DNA of 19,761 nucleotides from Actinomycetota bacterium (GCA_947499275.1 CANMNM010000006.1:1-19761); one strand, 5' to 3'. Positions 1 to 8,168 are shown, counted from the stretch's first letter. Notes: a model not told the origin generated them from the letters alone. Numbers and translations are program-made.

Positions 1-15
1 ACTACCTTAAGTTGA

Positions 16-744
16 TTAACGCCACTTGAAAAATCGAGAAGCCAGTATGTGTCCCACAACACCCCAGACAATGAGAACGCTCATGGCCTTAATCACATTT
101 ATGTCTGCGATGGTTGGCTCAGACACGCTGTATTGAATCAGATTTTTCACAGCTAGGGGTGGCAGGTACTCGAGGAATCCATTGACGGTCTCACTGAATG
201 TGAAAATAACCCCGCCGAACATCAACACCAGTACGAAGATTCCATTGGCAATTGCGAGTACGGCTTCGGCTCTCAGGGTTCCCGCCAACAAATACGCAAA
301 ACCGCTGACACTGAACACTCCCAAGAACATCCACAGTGGAACTAATAGGGTTAAAAGAGTTGGGGACCAGCCGAGTACAAGCGCGCCGATGAAGGTAAAT
401 AGGCCTGCAAATAGCGCCAGCAGAAAACTTCCCAAACTCTTAGCGAGAACTACTTCCGCACGCGTCAGCGAAGTTGTACCGAGAAACACTAAAGTCTCGC
501 TGCGACGTTCAAATGCCGTCGCAATTGCTAGGGACGTGAAACCTGCAGCAAAAGTGGAGACGGAAAGCACCGTGGCAAGCGCCAGCGCCACCGCAGTACT
601 TTCCCCGCCAATAATCGTGGTTTTGGTCAGGACAATGAGAATCACAATGGGAATCAGTACGAGCAGTAATGCTTGTTCCGAGTTTCGTGCGTTGAGGATG
701 AATTCCCATTTTGTTTGAATAGTGAGGCGGCGGAGTGAAATCAC
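16..744 (-). CDS. ABC-2 type transporter permease (partner of the adjacent ATPase)
   Basis: Integral membrane subunit of an ABC transporter. The 242-residue product is strongly hydrophobic, with about six predicted membrane segments (near residues 25-41, 51-75, 100-125, 130-154, 160-183 and 217-236) and a short basic amino end, typical of ABC-2/CcmB-like permeases. It starts at GTG; the GTGA at 741-744 also contains the stop of the upstream ATPase gene, so the two are translationally coupled and probably form one transporter. In M. tuberculosis a comparable permease/ATPase pair (Rv1457c/Rv1458c) lies divergent to the suf operon, so the arrangement is conserved. The substrate is unknown; the old 'antibiotic transport' label of the mycobacterial genes is only an annotation, and a role in membrane or cofactor homeostasis is equally possible. 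Confidence 0.85.
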   Translation of the reverse strand: MISLRRLTIQTKWEFILNARNSEQALLLVLIPIVILIVLTKTTIIGGESTAVALALATVLSVSTFAAGFTSLAIATAFERRSETLVFLGTTSLTRAEVVLAKSLGSFLLALFAGLFTFIGALVLGWSPTLLTLLVPLWMFLGVFSVSGFAYLLAGTLRAEAVLAIANGIFVLVLMFGGVIFTFSETVNGFLEYLPPLAVKNLIQYSVSEPTIADINVIKAMSVLIVWGVVGHILASRFFKWR

Positions 745-1700
745 GGTGCGCCTCCATCCAAGAGGATGTCTTCGACCTCGGCCAAGACTCCTCCACGTTC
801 ACGCACATTTACCTGCGCGACATCGGCACCAATCTGTGCGCAGAAATTCATGACCGTCGTGATGAATGCGGCATCAATAGGGGCGTCGCTGGTGATTGAG
901 TAGTGGCCATTTATCTTCTCCGTGATGTCAACACCTTCGGCAAGTGCATTCCGCAAACCCGTGAGTTCGATATTGGCGCGGCTTGTGAAAGTCATGTAGA
1001 ACGCAGCAGAGGCTAAACTTACATTTGAGTCATAGGCAATGCCGCCAGCCTTTAGGGCAATTACCCGGCCGTTCATGATTTCGAGATCCTCAAGAATGTG
1101 TGTTGACACAAGAAGGGTGCTCTGTTGGGGTACGACGCGAGCCAGCACGTTGTAGAGGTCTCGCCGACCTTGGGGGTCCAAGCCCGCCGTTGGTTCATCA
1201 AGAATCAGTATTGGGGCACCAGCAATCAGAGCCGCTGCGCACTTGAGCCGCTGCAACTCACCACCAGAAAGGTTCTTGATGAGGGTCTTGGTGGTAAGGC
1301 TAAATGCCTCAACGAGAAATTCGACGGTTGGTCGGCTGCCGGGGTTCTGACCATCCGCATTCAGGTGATCGAGGTATTTGAGGAGCGCAACCGGCTTTGC
1401 ACTGGGGTAGGGGCGGCCATCCTGGAGAGCGACGCCAACTTGATTAATGCCCGATGATCGCCAATGGCTGGGGCTGTGGCCAAAGAGAGAGATCGTGCCA
1501 CCGGTCGGGGAACGCAGACCCGCGATTGACTCCAGCAAGGTGGACTTCCCCGCACCATTATTTCCAACGATTGTGGTCATTCCGGGGCCGAAATTAAGAT
1601 TTATCTCCGAAATTCCACCGCCGTCGGGGTAAGTAAGGCTCAAGTTTTGGCACGTTATTGCCCATGGCAACACCTCGGCTTGAGGGGGCACTTGGGACAT
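741..1700 (-). CDS. ABC transporter ATP-binding protein
   Basis: Cytoplasmic ATPase that would power the permease encoded immediately downstream. The 319 residues hold one nucleotide-binding domain: Walker A GNNGAGKST at 46-54, ABC signature LSGGE at 144-148, Walker B ILILDEP at 165-171 and the switch histidine in STH at 199-201. About 90 further residues (230-319) form a carboxy-terminal extension, as is common in ATPases paired with ABC-2 permeases. The start is ATG at 1700-1698. No Shine-Dalgarno sequence precedes it; instead TAGACT lies exactly six bases upstream, suggesting a leaderless mRNA. It is transcribed away from sufR, with about 70 bases between the two starts. Substrate is not deducible. 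Confidence 0.9.
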   Translation of the reverse strand: MSQVPPQAEVLPWAITCQNLSLTYPDGGGISEINLNFGPGMTTIVGNNGAGKSTLLESIAGLRSPTGGTISLFGHSPSHWRSSGINQVGVALQDGRPYPSAKPVALLKYLDHLNADGQNPGSRPTVEFLVEAFSLTTKTLIKNLSGGELQRLKCAAALIAGAPILILDEPTAGLDPQGRRDLYNVLARVVPQQSTLLVSTHILEDLEIMNGRVIALKAGGIAYDSNVSLASAAFYMTFTSRANIELTGLRNALAEGVDITEKINGHYSITSDAPIDAAFITTVMNFCAQIGADVAQVNVRERGGVLAEVEDILLDGGAP

Positions 1701-1706
1701 GAAGGC

Positions 1707-1712
1707 AGTCTA
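1707..1712 (-). promoter_or_regulatory. -10 box (TAGACT) of a leaderless promoter for the ABC ATPase gene
   Basis: On the minus strand the hexamer TAGACT is followed by six bases (GCCTTC) and then the ATG of the ATPase gene. It fits the actinobacterial -10 pattern TANNNT, and the spacing puts the transcript start at the A of ATG. No good -35 box is seen. The same hexamer and spacing recur at other genes in the window. Confidence 0.6.
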
Positions 1713-1738
1713 GGGTTTCCCTTAGGAACCCCCGGCGG

Positions 1739-1766
1739 TTGCATAGTTTGGGAATTAGGCAACAAT
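1739..1766 (+). promoter_or_regulatory. Candidate promoter of the suf operon
   Basis: TTGCAT at 1739-1744 (weak -35), a 16-base spacer and AACAAT at 1761-1766 (four of six matches to TATAAT) are followed by six bases and the GTG start of sufR. This is the same -10-to-start distance as at the leaderless genes elsewhere in the window. The boxes are weaker than TAGNCT, which would suit a regulated promoter. Confidence 0.4.
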
Positions 1767-1776
1767 AGTGTTGTGA
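1760..1776 (+). promoter_or_regulatory. Candidate SufR operator overlapping the sufR start
   Basis: CAACA at 1760-1764 and TGTTG at 1769-1773 form an inverted repeat with a four-base spacer. The same stretch reads ACAAT-N5-TGTGA (1762-1776), one base away from ACACT-N5-TGTGA, which I recall as the reported mycobacterial SufR site. It covers the proposed -10 box and the GTG start, a position suited to autorepression. The assignment rests on similarity and position only. Confidence 0.4.
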
Positions 1777-2459
1777 AATTCCCAGGTGGTGCTGCTGAGC
1801 GAGTAGCCCGTGTCCTCTTGGAGGTCGGAGCGGCGACCGCGGTTGAGGTTTCGCACACGTTAGGAACATCTGTTCAGGCAACCCGCCGCTCACTCAACGC
1901 CCTTCTTGATGCTGGTTTTGTCGAGGCACATGAACGCACACCATTTGGCCCAACTCCCACACGCGGTCGGGGCAGGCCCAGTGGGACATATTCCTTGACA
2001 CCATTGGGTCGCAGTGCTTGCGACCAAAGCTACGACGATTTGGCCCTGGAAAGTTTACGTTTCATTGATCGTTCATTTGGCAGAGATGCCGTTCGGGCAT
2101 TTGCGGCTGAGCGAGCCGCTCGAATTACTTCCGGTGGCACGATTGAATCAATTGTTGAGGCACTCGTTAGCGAGGGGTATGCGGCAACGCTGGAACCAGC
2201 CTCCAGTAACTCACATTCAAGTCAGCTATGCCAGCATCATTGCCCGGTTGTAGCAGCTGCAAGTGAGTTTCCCGAATTATGCGAAGAGGAAACAAGTGCA
2301 TTCAGTGCAGCTTTGGGACAGCACGTCACTCGACTTGCAACATTGGCACAGGGTGACCCCATTTGCACAACATTGATCCCTAATCAAGTTTTCGGACAGG
2401 TAACGCAGGTAAAACATCAAGCTCGCAAACCGCGGGAAAGTCGAGAGGTATCAGCATGA
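1773..2459 (+). CDS. sufR: SufR, Fe-S-sensing transcriptional repressor of the suf operon
   Basis: Winged-helix DNA-binding regulator expected to carry an Fe-S cluster and to repress the suf operon when clusters are plentiful. The amino end (about residues 5-80) is a DeoR/ArsR-like winged helix. The carboxy half has cysteines C153, C157, C170 and C198: C157-x12-C170-x27-C198 matches the three-cysteine spacing known for mycobacterial SufR, and H184 occupies the place of the extra cysteine in the cyanobacterial C-x12-C-x13-C-x14-C motif. I chose GTG at 1773 (228 aa) because homology begins there. The frame stays open upstream to 1647, but that part overlaps the divergent ABC gene and its promoter. 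The stop overlaps the sufB start (ATGA), so repressor and target are co-translated. Confidence 0.88.
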   Translation: MKFPGGAAERVARVLLEVGAATAVEVSHTLGTSVQATRRSLNALLDAGFVEAHERTPFGPTPTRGRGRPSGTYSLTPLGRSACDQSYDDLALESLRFIDRSFGRDAVRAFAAERAARITSGGTIESIVEALVSEGYAATLEPASSNSHSSQLCQHHCPVVAAASEFPELCEEETSAFSAALGQHVTRLATLAQGDPICTTLIPNQVFGQVTQVKHQARKPRESREVSA

Positions 2460-3889
2460 GTACAACGATTCCCAATGCCAAGAGTGAGCAAGACGCCACG
2501 ATTGAGTCCCTCGGAAATTACGAGTATGGCTGGAGTGATGCCAGTGATGCGGGTGCTAATGCTCGACGTGGCATCAATGAAGACGTTGTCCGTGACATCT
2601 CTGCCAAAAAGAATGAGCCGCAGTGGATGCTCGACCTCAGACTCAAAGGTCTCAAGCTATTTGAGAAGAAGCCAATGCCGCACTGGGGTTCTGATCTCAC
2701 GGGAATCCATTTCGACACAATCAAGTATTTTGTTCGTTCAACTGAGAAGCAGGCCACCGATTGGAATGATCTCCCCGACGACATCAAGAACACTTACGAC
2801 CGTCTCGGCATCCCGGAGGCTGAAAAACAACGCCTCGTTGGGGGAGTTGCTGCACAATACGAGTCGGAAGTGGTTTATCACAAGATTCGTGAGGACCTTG
2901 AAGAACTCGGTGTTTTGTTCCTTGACACCGATACCGCTCTACGCGAGCACGAAGACGTATTCAAGGAATATTTTGGATCCGTCATTCCCGTGGGTGACAA
3001 CAAGTTCGCTGCCCTGAACACGTCTGTGTGGTCGGGTGGATCGTTCATTTACGTGCCCAAGGGTGTGCACATTGATATCCCGCTGCAGGCCTACTTCCGG
3101 ATCAATACGGAAAACATGGGCCAGTTTGAGCGTACCCTCATAATTGTTGACGAAGGCGCTTACGTGCATTACGTAGAGGGTTGCACTGCTCCTATCTACT
3201 CAAGTGACTCATTGCACTCGGCTGTTGTCGAGATCATCGTTAAAAAAGGTGGCCGTTGCCGATACACAACAATTCAAAACTGGTCAACGAACGTGTACAA
3301 CCTGGTAACCAAGCGGGCCATCGCCCATGAAGGTGCAACTATGGAATGGGTCGATGGAAACCTTGGAAGCAAGGTGACCATGAAGTACCCGGCAGTCGTA
3401 ATGACCGGGGAGCATGCTCGCGGCGAGACACTGTCAATCGCTTTTGCTGGTCCGGGTCAGCACCAAGACGCTGGGGCCAAGATGGTTCATGCGGCTCCAC
3501 ATACGTCATCGTCAATTATTAGTAAATCGGTTGCCCGCGGCGGCGGCCGAACAAGTTACCGCGGTTTGGTCCAAGTACTCGAGGGATCACATCATTCCAA
3601 AAGCACTGTGAAATGTGACGCGCTTTTGGTTGATGACATCAGTCGTTCTGACACGTATCCCTATGTCGATGTGCGTGAAGACGACGTGCAGATGGGACAC
3701 GAGGCCACAGTTTCCAAGGTCAGTGAAGAGCAGTTGTTTTATTTGATGACTCGTGGCCTGAGCGAAGATGAAGCCATGGCAATGATTGTTCGTGGCTTTA
3801 TTGAGCCAATTGCGCGTGAACTTCCCATGGAGTACGCAATTGAACTAAACCGCCTTATTGAGATGCAAATGGAAGGGGCTGTTGGGTGA
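2456..3889 (+). CDS. sufB: SufB, Fe-S cluster scaffold subunit
   Basis: Scaffold subunit of the SufBCD complex, on which [4Fe-4S] clusters are built in the cytoplasm from sulfur supplied by SufS/SufU. At 477 residues it is normal length. Visible landmarks include C243 in EGCTAP, C387 in VKCDALL, and H415-E416 in GHEATVS, corresponding to functional residues of E. coli SufB (C254, C405, H433, E434). The end (residues 424-450, EEQLFYLMTRG and following) is the typical SufB/SufD carboxy-terminal signature. Unlike the M. tuberculosis homologue it carries no intein. It starts at the ATGA shared with the sufR stop, and its own stop overlaps the sufD start. Confidence 0.97.
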   Translation: MSTTIPNAKSEQDATIESLGNYEYGWSDASDAGANARRGINEDVVRDISAKKNEPQWMLDLRLKGLKLFEKKPMPHWGSDLTGIHFDTIKYFVRSTEKQATDWNDLPDDIKNTYDRLGIPEAEKQRLVGGVAAQYESEVVYHKIREDLEELGVLFLDTDTALREHEDVFKEYFGSVIPVGDNKFAALNTSVWSGGSFIYVPKGVHIDIPLQAYFRINTENMGQFERTLIIVDEGAYVHYVEGCTAPIYSSDSLHSAVVEIIVKKGGRCRYTTIQNWSTNVYNLVTKRAIAHEGATMEWVDGNLGSKVTMKYPAVVMTGEHARGETLSIAFAGPGQHQDAGAKMVHAAPHTSSSIISKSVARGGGRTSYRGLVQVLEGSHHSKSTVKCDALLVDDISRSDTYPYVDVREDDVQMGHEATVSKVSEEQLFYLMTRGLSEDEAMAMIVRGFIEPIARELPMEYAIELNRLIEMQMEGAVG

Positions 3890-5010
3890 GAGCTCCCACC
3901 GTCGCTCCTGCAACAGACTTAGCTCCACGAGTATTTTCACGCACGATCGAGGATTTTGACGTACCCGCTGGTCGGGAAGAAGAATGGCGCTTTGCCCCAA
4001 TCAGAAAACTGAGAGACTTTTTCCAGCCAGCGGACTGGGGGAGTGTTGGTCTTAGCGGCGAACACGATGTAACTGTTGAATACGTCGAAATCAGCGACTC
4101 ACGACTATCACATACATGGATGCCGACAGATCGACCGAGCGCTATTGCTCGAGCACAGGCAACCCACGCCGTTCTGGTAACTATTCCCAAGGAGTCGATT
4201 CACTCAAATCCAATTGTTGTGAACCTTAAAAATGCTGGTGAGAACAACTATCTTCACGTTGAAGTGCACGCCGGCCCTTTTTCAAAATCTCAGGTAGTCC
4301 TCATCCACGACACTTCGGGCAACGTAAGCGGGTCGATGCTGTCTCTTCTGGGTGATCAGGCAGATTTGACCATGCTTTCGGTCATCGATGCAGACGCCGC
4401 GGTCATGCAACACCTGCACTGGTTCACCGAAGTTGGACGCGACGCAAATTTCCACGGTCTGTCGATCACACTTGGCGGTGGGGTTATTCGAACAGTGCCC
4501 ACATTGACGTATCGGGCACCGGGTGGGAAAGCTCAGATGCTGGGAGCATTTTTGTTGACAGGTGATCAGTTTCAGGAGCACAGAATTCTTGTTGATCACA
4601 CTCAGCCACACTGTGTTAGCAACGTTATTTACAAAGGCGCTTTGAGCGGTGAGGGCGCGCACTCGGTGTGGATCGGCGACGTTCTTGTCCGGCGTGAAGC
4701 AATTGGTATTGAAACATATGAACTCAATCGCAATCTCTTGCTGACCGATGGTCCTCGGGCTGACTCCGTACCCAACCTGGAACTGGAAACCGGTGACGTG
4801 ATTAGCGCGGGACACGCAAGCGCAACAGGCAGATTTGATGACGAACAGTTGTTTTACTTGCAATCGCGAGGAATCCCGGAATCAGTGGCCCGTCAGTTGG
4901 TTGTGCGGGGTTTTTTCGTCGACGTTCTCAGCAAAATCGATGATTCCGAATTGAGTGGATCCCTTATGCGACGCATTGAGTCGAAACTGGGAATTGTGGA
5001 CCATGAGTAA
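3886..5010 (+). CDS. sufD: SufD, scaffold complex subunit
   Basis: Partner of SufB in the SufBC2D complex, needed for iron entry during cluster assembly. The 374 residues share the right-handed beta-helix type sequence of the family and end with the SufB/D signature HASATGRFDDEQLFYLQSRG (310-329); H310 is equivalent to the functional H360 of E. coli SufD. The GTG start overlaps the sufB stop as GTGA, with a good ribosome site GGAAGGGG at 3871-3878 inside sufB. The last eight bases overlap the next gene. Confidence 0.95.
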   Translation: MRAPTVAPATDLAPRVFSRTIEDFDVPAGREEEWRFAPIRKLRDFFQPADWGSVGLSGEHDVTVEYVEISDSRLSHTWMPTDRPSAIARAQATHAVLVTIPKESIHSNPIVVNLKNAGENNYLHVEVHAGPFSKSQVVLIHDTSGNVSGSMLSLLGDQADLTMLSVIDADAAVMQHLHWFTEVGRDANFHGLSITLGGGVIRTVPTLTYRAPGGKAQMLGAFLLTGDQFQEHRILVDHTQPHCVSNVIYKGALSGEGAHSVWIGDVLVRREAIGIETYELNRNLLLTDGPRADSVPNLELETGDVISAGHASATGRFDDEQLFYLQSRGIPESVARQLVVRGFFVDVLSKIDDSELSGSLMRRIESKLGIVDHE

Positions 5011-5335
5011 TCAATTAGTTCTCGGTGTCGTCTCTGATGTTCCGGCTGGAACAGCCCGCCAGTTTGAGGTCGATGGAGATTTAATCGTCGTCGTAAACAC
5101 CCCTGAGGGAATGTTTGCAATGGAAGATCGTTGTTCCCACTCAGATGTCGCACTCTCTGAAGGCGAAGTGGACGGGTGCTTGATCGAATGTTGGTTACAC
5201 GGATCAGCATTTGATGTTCGCACAGGTGTCCCCACATCTCTACCCGCGATAACCGCGGTAAAGACCTACCCCGTAACGACCGACATAACAGACCCCAATA
5301 GTCCAATTTTGATTACGAAAGGCACGACTCAATGA
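5003..5335 (+). CDS. Rieske-type [2Fe-2S] ferredoxin within the SUF operon
   Basis: Small soluble Rieske protein of 110 residues. Cluster ligands are C44-x-H46 (CSH) and C63-x2-H66 (CWLH), 16 residues apart, the standard Rieske pair. There is no signal peptide or membrane anchor, so it resembles ferredoxins of non-haem oxygenase systems, yet no oxygenase gene is nearby. Such a gene between sufD and sufC is a recurring feature of actinobacterial suf operons; it may deliver electrons for cluster assembly or simply be an early client, which is inference. I chose ATG at 5003, overlapping the sufD stop by eight bases. An in-frame ATG at 4955 would add 16 residues lying within sufD and unlike the family. 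Confidence 0.92.
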   Translation: MSNQLVLGVVSDVPAGTARQFEVDGDLIVVVNTPEGMFAMEDRCSHSDVALSEGEVDGCLIECWLHGSAFDVRTGVPTSLPAITAVKTYPVTTDITDPNSPILITKGTTQ

Positions 5336-6093
5336 GCAAGCTCACAATCACCGATTTGCACGCAAGCGTCATCACCGAAGATGGTGAAACTCCCATCCTT
5401 CGTGGCGTTTCACTTGTCGTTGAATCCGGTACCACCAATGCGATCATGGGACCTAACGGATCCGGTAAGAGCACGCTTGCCTACGTGATCGCCGGTCACC
5501 CCAAGTACACGGTGACATCGGGGTCAATCGATCTCGATGGCCAAGATGTCCTGGCAATGACAGTGGACGAACGGGCTCGTGCTGGACTTTTCCTCGCCAT
5601 GCAGTACCCGGTCGAAATTCCTGGCGTTTCAGTATCCAACTTCCTGCGAACGTCGATCACTGCTCTGAAAGGTGAAGCTCCCAAACTTCGCACATGGACA
5701 AAGGACATGAAAGAAGCGATGGCGGACCTTCAAATGGATCCCGCTTTTGCTAGCCGCAATGTCAATGAGGGTTTCTCGGGCGGTGAGAAGAAGCGTCATG
5801 AAATTCTGCAGTTGGGACTCATGCAACCCAAGATCGCAATCTTGGATGAAACAGATTCTGGGCTCGATGTTGATGCACTCAAGATCGTGAGTGAAGGAGT
5901 TAATCGCTACAAGGAGTCCAGTAACGCTGGCGTACTCCTGATCACTCACTACACGAGAATCCTTCGGTATATCCAGCCTGATGTTGTTCACGTATTCGTC
6001 GACGGCAGAATCGTTGCCACCGGCGGGCCGGAGCTGGCAGACATTCTGGAATCAGATGGTTATGAGACTTACACTGCAGCGGCGCGTGCGTAA
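5332..6093 (+). CDS. sufC: SufC, ATPase of the SufBCD complex
   Basis: ABC-type ATPase that binds SufB and SufD and drives the conformational change needed for cluster assembly; it is not a transporter. The 253 residues contain Walker A GPNGSGKST (40-48), the SufC-type signature FSGGEKKR (148-155), Walker B IAILDETDSGLD (168-179) and the switch histidine H206. The DETDSGLD form in place of DEPTxGLD is diagnostic for SufC. The ATG overlaps the ferredoxin stop (ATGA), and its TAA stop shares one base with the sufS start. Confidence 0.97.
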   Translation: MSKLTITDLHASVITEDGETPILRGVSLVVESGTTNAIMGPNGSGKSTLAYVIAGHPKYTVTSGSIDLDGQDVLAMTVDERARAGLFLAMQYPVEIPGVSVSNFLRTSITALKGEAPKLRTWTKDMKEAMADLQMDPAFASRNVNEGFSGGEKKRHEILQLGLMQPKIAILDETDSGLDVDALKIVSEGVNRYKESSNAGVLLITHYTRILRYIQPDVVHVFVDGRIVATGGPELADILESDGYETYTAAARA

Positions 6094-7370
6094 TGTTCGA
6101 CGTCGATAAGTTGCGCGCGGATTTCCCCATCCTTTCTCGTGAGGTGCGGGGTGTTCCTTTGGTATACCTCGATAGCGGTGCAACTTCTCAAAAACCTACC
6201 CAGGTTTTGGACGCTGAGCGTCATTTCTACGAAACTTCAAATGCAGCGGTCCACCGCGGGGCGCATGCTCTCGCCGAGGAGGCAACTGATGCTTATGAGG
6301 CCGCTCGGCAAACAATCGCTTCCTTTGTGGGAGCTCAAGTTGAAGAGATTGTCTTCACGAAAAACGCAACCGAGGGAATAAATTTGGTTGCGTACGCATT
6401 TTCAAATGCAACAGACAAGGCACGACAGGGTATTGAGGTGGATCGACGATTTGTTGTTGGTCCTGGTGATTCCATCGTGGTTACGGAAATGGAACATCAC
6501 GCGAACCTGATTCCTTGGCAAGAATTGTGTGCCAAGACAGGTGCGACGTTAAAGTGGTTTGGCCTCACGGAAGAAGGCCGCCTTGACATTTCGCCAGGAG
6601 TAATTGACAACACTACGAAGTTTGTCTCGGTAGTGCACCAATCGAATCTTTTAGGCACGATCAATCCGGTCAAAAAGATTATGGATATGGCACACGCGGT
6701 TGGGGCTCTCGGCATGGTTGACCTTTGTCAATCCGTTCCGCACATGTCGGTGAATGTGAATGAGCTCGGGGCTGATTTCGCATCATGGAGTGGTCACAAA
6801 ATGCTCGGTCCAACGGGTATTGGAATTCTGTGGGGCAAATCCGATCTACTTAATGCCATGCCACCTTTCCTCAGCGGTGGTTCCATGATCGAAATGGTCC
6901 ACATGGATCACAGCACATACGCGCCCGCGCCACAACGGTTTGAAGCGGGCGTCCCCATGGCGGCGCAGGCCATCGGACTGGCTCGCGCCTGCGACTATCT
7001 CAACGAATTGGGTATGGATAATGTTTTTCTACACGAACAAGAATTAACGGCCTATGCATTGGAAGAACTGGCGAAAATCCCTGGTGTTCGGGTGATTGGA
7101 CCAACGGATATGCGTGACCGGGGGTCGGCAGTTTCCTTCGTAGTCGAGGGGATTCACCCCCACGACGTGGGTCACCTCATGGATGCCAAGGGAGTTGCAG
7201 TGCGCGTAGGACACCATTGCTGCTGGCCAACCTGTCGCCGTTTCGATGTCCCGGCAACGACCCGAATCACTACATACATATATAACGATAAGAGCGATAT
7301 CGATCAAGCGATCGCCGGAATCAAAAGCGCCCAAGAATTCTTTGGATCAGGTATTGCGGTGAGCGCATGA
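6093..7370 (+). CDS. sufS: SufS, group II cysteine desulfurase
   Basis: PLP enzyme converting cysteine to alanine and an enzyme-bound persulfide, the sulfur source for SufBCD. The 425 residues show the PLP-binding lysine K236 in SGHKMLGPTG, the cofactor-contacting H135-H136 and D210/Q213, and the persulfide-forming cysteine C376 in VGHHC. Two more cysteines follow, C377 and C381 (HHCCWPTC); many relatives have HHCAWP here. The start is the TAATG junction with sufC and the end is the ATGA junction with sufU. The presence of sufU next door indicates the SufS-SufU pairing typical of Gram-positive bacteria rather than SufS-SufE. Confidence 0.96.
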   Translation: MFDVDKLRADFPILSREVRGVPLVYLDSGATSQKPTQVLDAERHFYETSNAAVHRGAHALAEEATDAYEAARQTIASFVGAQVEEIVFTKNATEGINLVAYAFSNATDKARQGIEVDRRFVVGPGDSIVVTEMEHHANLIPWQELCAKTGATLKWFGLTEEGRLDISPGVIDNTTKFVSVVHQSNLLGTINPVKKIMDMAHAVGALGMVDLCQSVPHMSVNVNELGADFASWSGHKMLGPTGIGILWGKSDLLNAMPPFLSGGSMIEMVHMDHSTYAPAPQRFEAGVPMAAQAIGLARACDYLNELGMDNVFLHEQELTAYALEELAKIPGVRVIGPTDMRDRGSAVSFVVEGIHPHDVGHLMDAKGVAVRVGHHCCWPTCRRFDVPATTRITTYIYNDKSDIDQAIAGIKSAQEFFGSGIAVSA

Positions 7371-7825
7371 GCGAGGATCTCTATCAGGAAATAATCCTGG
7401 ATCACTATAAAAATCCAAGAGGAAAGAAAGTCGAGATTGACTCACTTGCCCAAAGTTATCAAGTCAACCCGACCTGTGGCGATGAGGTAACAGTTGAGGT
7501 CGGTCAAAACCCTGATGGCACATTACTGGTGTCCTACGACGGTCAAGGTTGCTCCATTTCACAGGCGAGTGCAAGTGTGATGAGTGAACTGATCAATGGC
7601 AAAACCCCTGCCGAGGCGGCACCCATTCAGGAAGCTTTCATGGAACTCATGAAGTCAAAGGGACAGCTGGAACCAGATGAAGAAGTACTCGAGGATGCAA
7701 TCGCATTTGCTGGTGTTTCCAAGTATCCTGCCCGCATCAAATGCGCGTTGATCTCATGGATGGCTCTGTCCGATGCCCAGATAAAGGCTCAGTTAACCGC
7801 GACAACTACTACACGAAGTGGGTGA
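7367..7825 (+). CDS. sufU: SufU, zinc-dependent sulfur transfer protein
   Basis: Accepts the persulfide from SufS and passes it to the SufBCD scaffold. The 152 residues carry zinc ligands matching those of Bacillus subtilis SufU: C37 and D39 in NPTCGDEV, C62 in GQGCSIS, and C126 in PARIKCALISW. A 20-residue stretch around 83-103 is the insertion that separates SufU from IscU. The ATG overlaps the sufS stop (ATGA); the stop lies three bases before sufT. Confidence 0.96.
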   Translation: MSEDLYQEIILDHYKNPRGKKVEIDSLAQSYQVNPTCGDEVTVEVGQNPDGTLLVSYDGQGCSISQASASVMSELINGKTPAEAAPIQEAFMELMKSKGQLEPDEEVLEDAIAFAGVSKYPARIKCALISWMALSDAQIKAQLTATTTTRSG

Positions 7826-7828
7826 ATC

Positions 7829-8140
7829 ATGGCAGTAAGCAATGAAGATGTCATTGAAGCGATGAAAGATGTCATTGACCCCGAATTGGGGATCAATGTT
7901 GTGGATCTTGGTTTGGTTTACGGTGTGACCGTAGACGAGAACAACACCGCCACGGTAGACATGACACTGACCTCGGCAGCCTGCCCGCTCACCGATGTCA
8001 TCGAGGATCAAACAAGAAGTGCACTTGATTCGATTGTGACCGACTTCAAAATCAACTGGGTCTGGATGCCGCCCTGGGGACCAGACAAGATCACCGACGA
8101 CGGTCGTGACATGTTGCGTTCCCTAGGCTTTAACGTCTGA
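7829..8140 (+). CDS. sufT: SufT-like MIP18/DUF59 family Fe-S maturation protein
   Basis: Small (103 aa) MIP18/DUF59 protein, a family involved in delivering Fe-S clusters to apoproteins; the last gene of the suf operon here as in mycobacteria (Rv1466). Visible features are the DPELGINVVDLGLVY block (17-31) and the conserved C52 in SAACPLTD. The ATG follows the sufU stop by three bases, with GTGGGTG just upstream as a moderate ribosome site. No clear hairpin terminator follows; 37 bases later the ABC-F gene begins with its own -10-like box. Confidence 0.92.
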   Translation: MAVSNEDVIEAMKDVIDPELGINVVDLGLVYGVTVDENNTATVDMTLTSAACPLTDVIEDQTRSALDSIVTDFKINWVWMPPWGPDKITDDGRDMLRSLGFNV

Positions 8141-8162
8141 ATCAGTTGGTGGGTGCAGGGAC

Positions 8163-8168
8163 TAGACT
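8163..8168 (+). promoter_or_regulatory. -10 box (TAGACT) before the ABC-F gene
   Basis: TAGACT lies nine bases before the ATG at 8178, in the 37-base gap after sufT. A transcript starting about seven bases downstream would have a leader of only two or three bases. It overlaps a small inverted repeat, GACTA (8160-8164)/TAGTC (8173-8177). No Shine-Dalgarno sequence is present. The spacing is looser than the six bases seen at other genes. Confidence 0.45.

Noticed and set aside
182..718. A 178-codon open frame on the plus strand
   Set aside because: It is antisense to the ABC permease, which has clear membrane segments and a coupled ATPase; the antisense product has a low-complexity Ser/Thr/Ala/Arg composition and no recognisable domain.
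1647..1772. Upstream extension of the sufR reading frame by 42 codons
   Set aside because: It overlaps the divergent ABC ATPase gene and the promoter region, and the extra residues are unlike the SufR family; GTG at 1773 fits homology and promoter spacing.
2456..3889. Possible intein in sufB, as in M. tuberculosis
   Set aside because: The 477-residue SufB is continuous and of normal length, with no intein or homing endonuclease sequence.
4955..5002. Longer start for the Rieske ferredoxin
   Set aside because: The 16 extra residues lie inside sufD and do not match the family; ATG at 5003 overlaps the sufD stop as other genes of the operon do.
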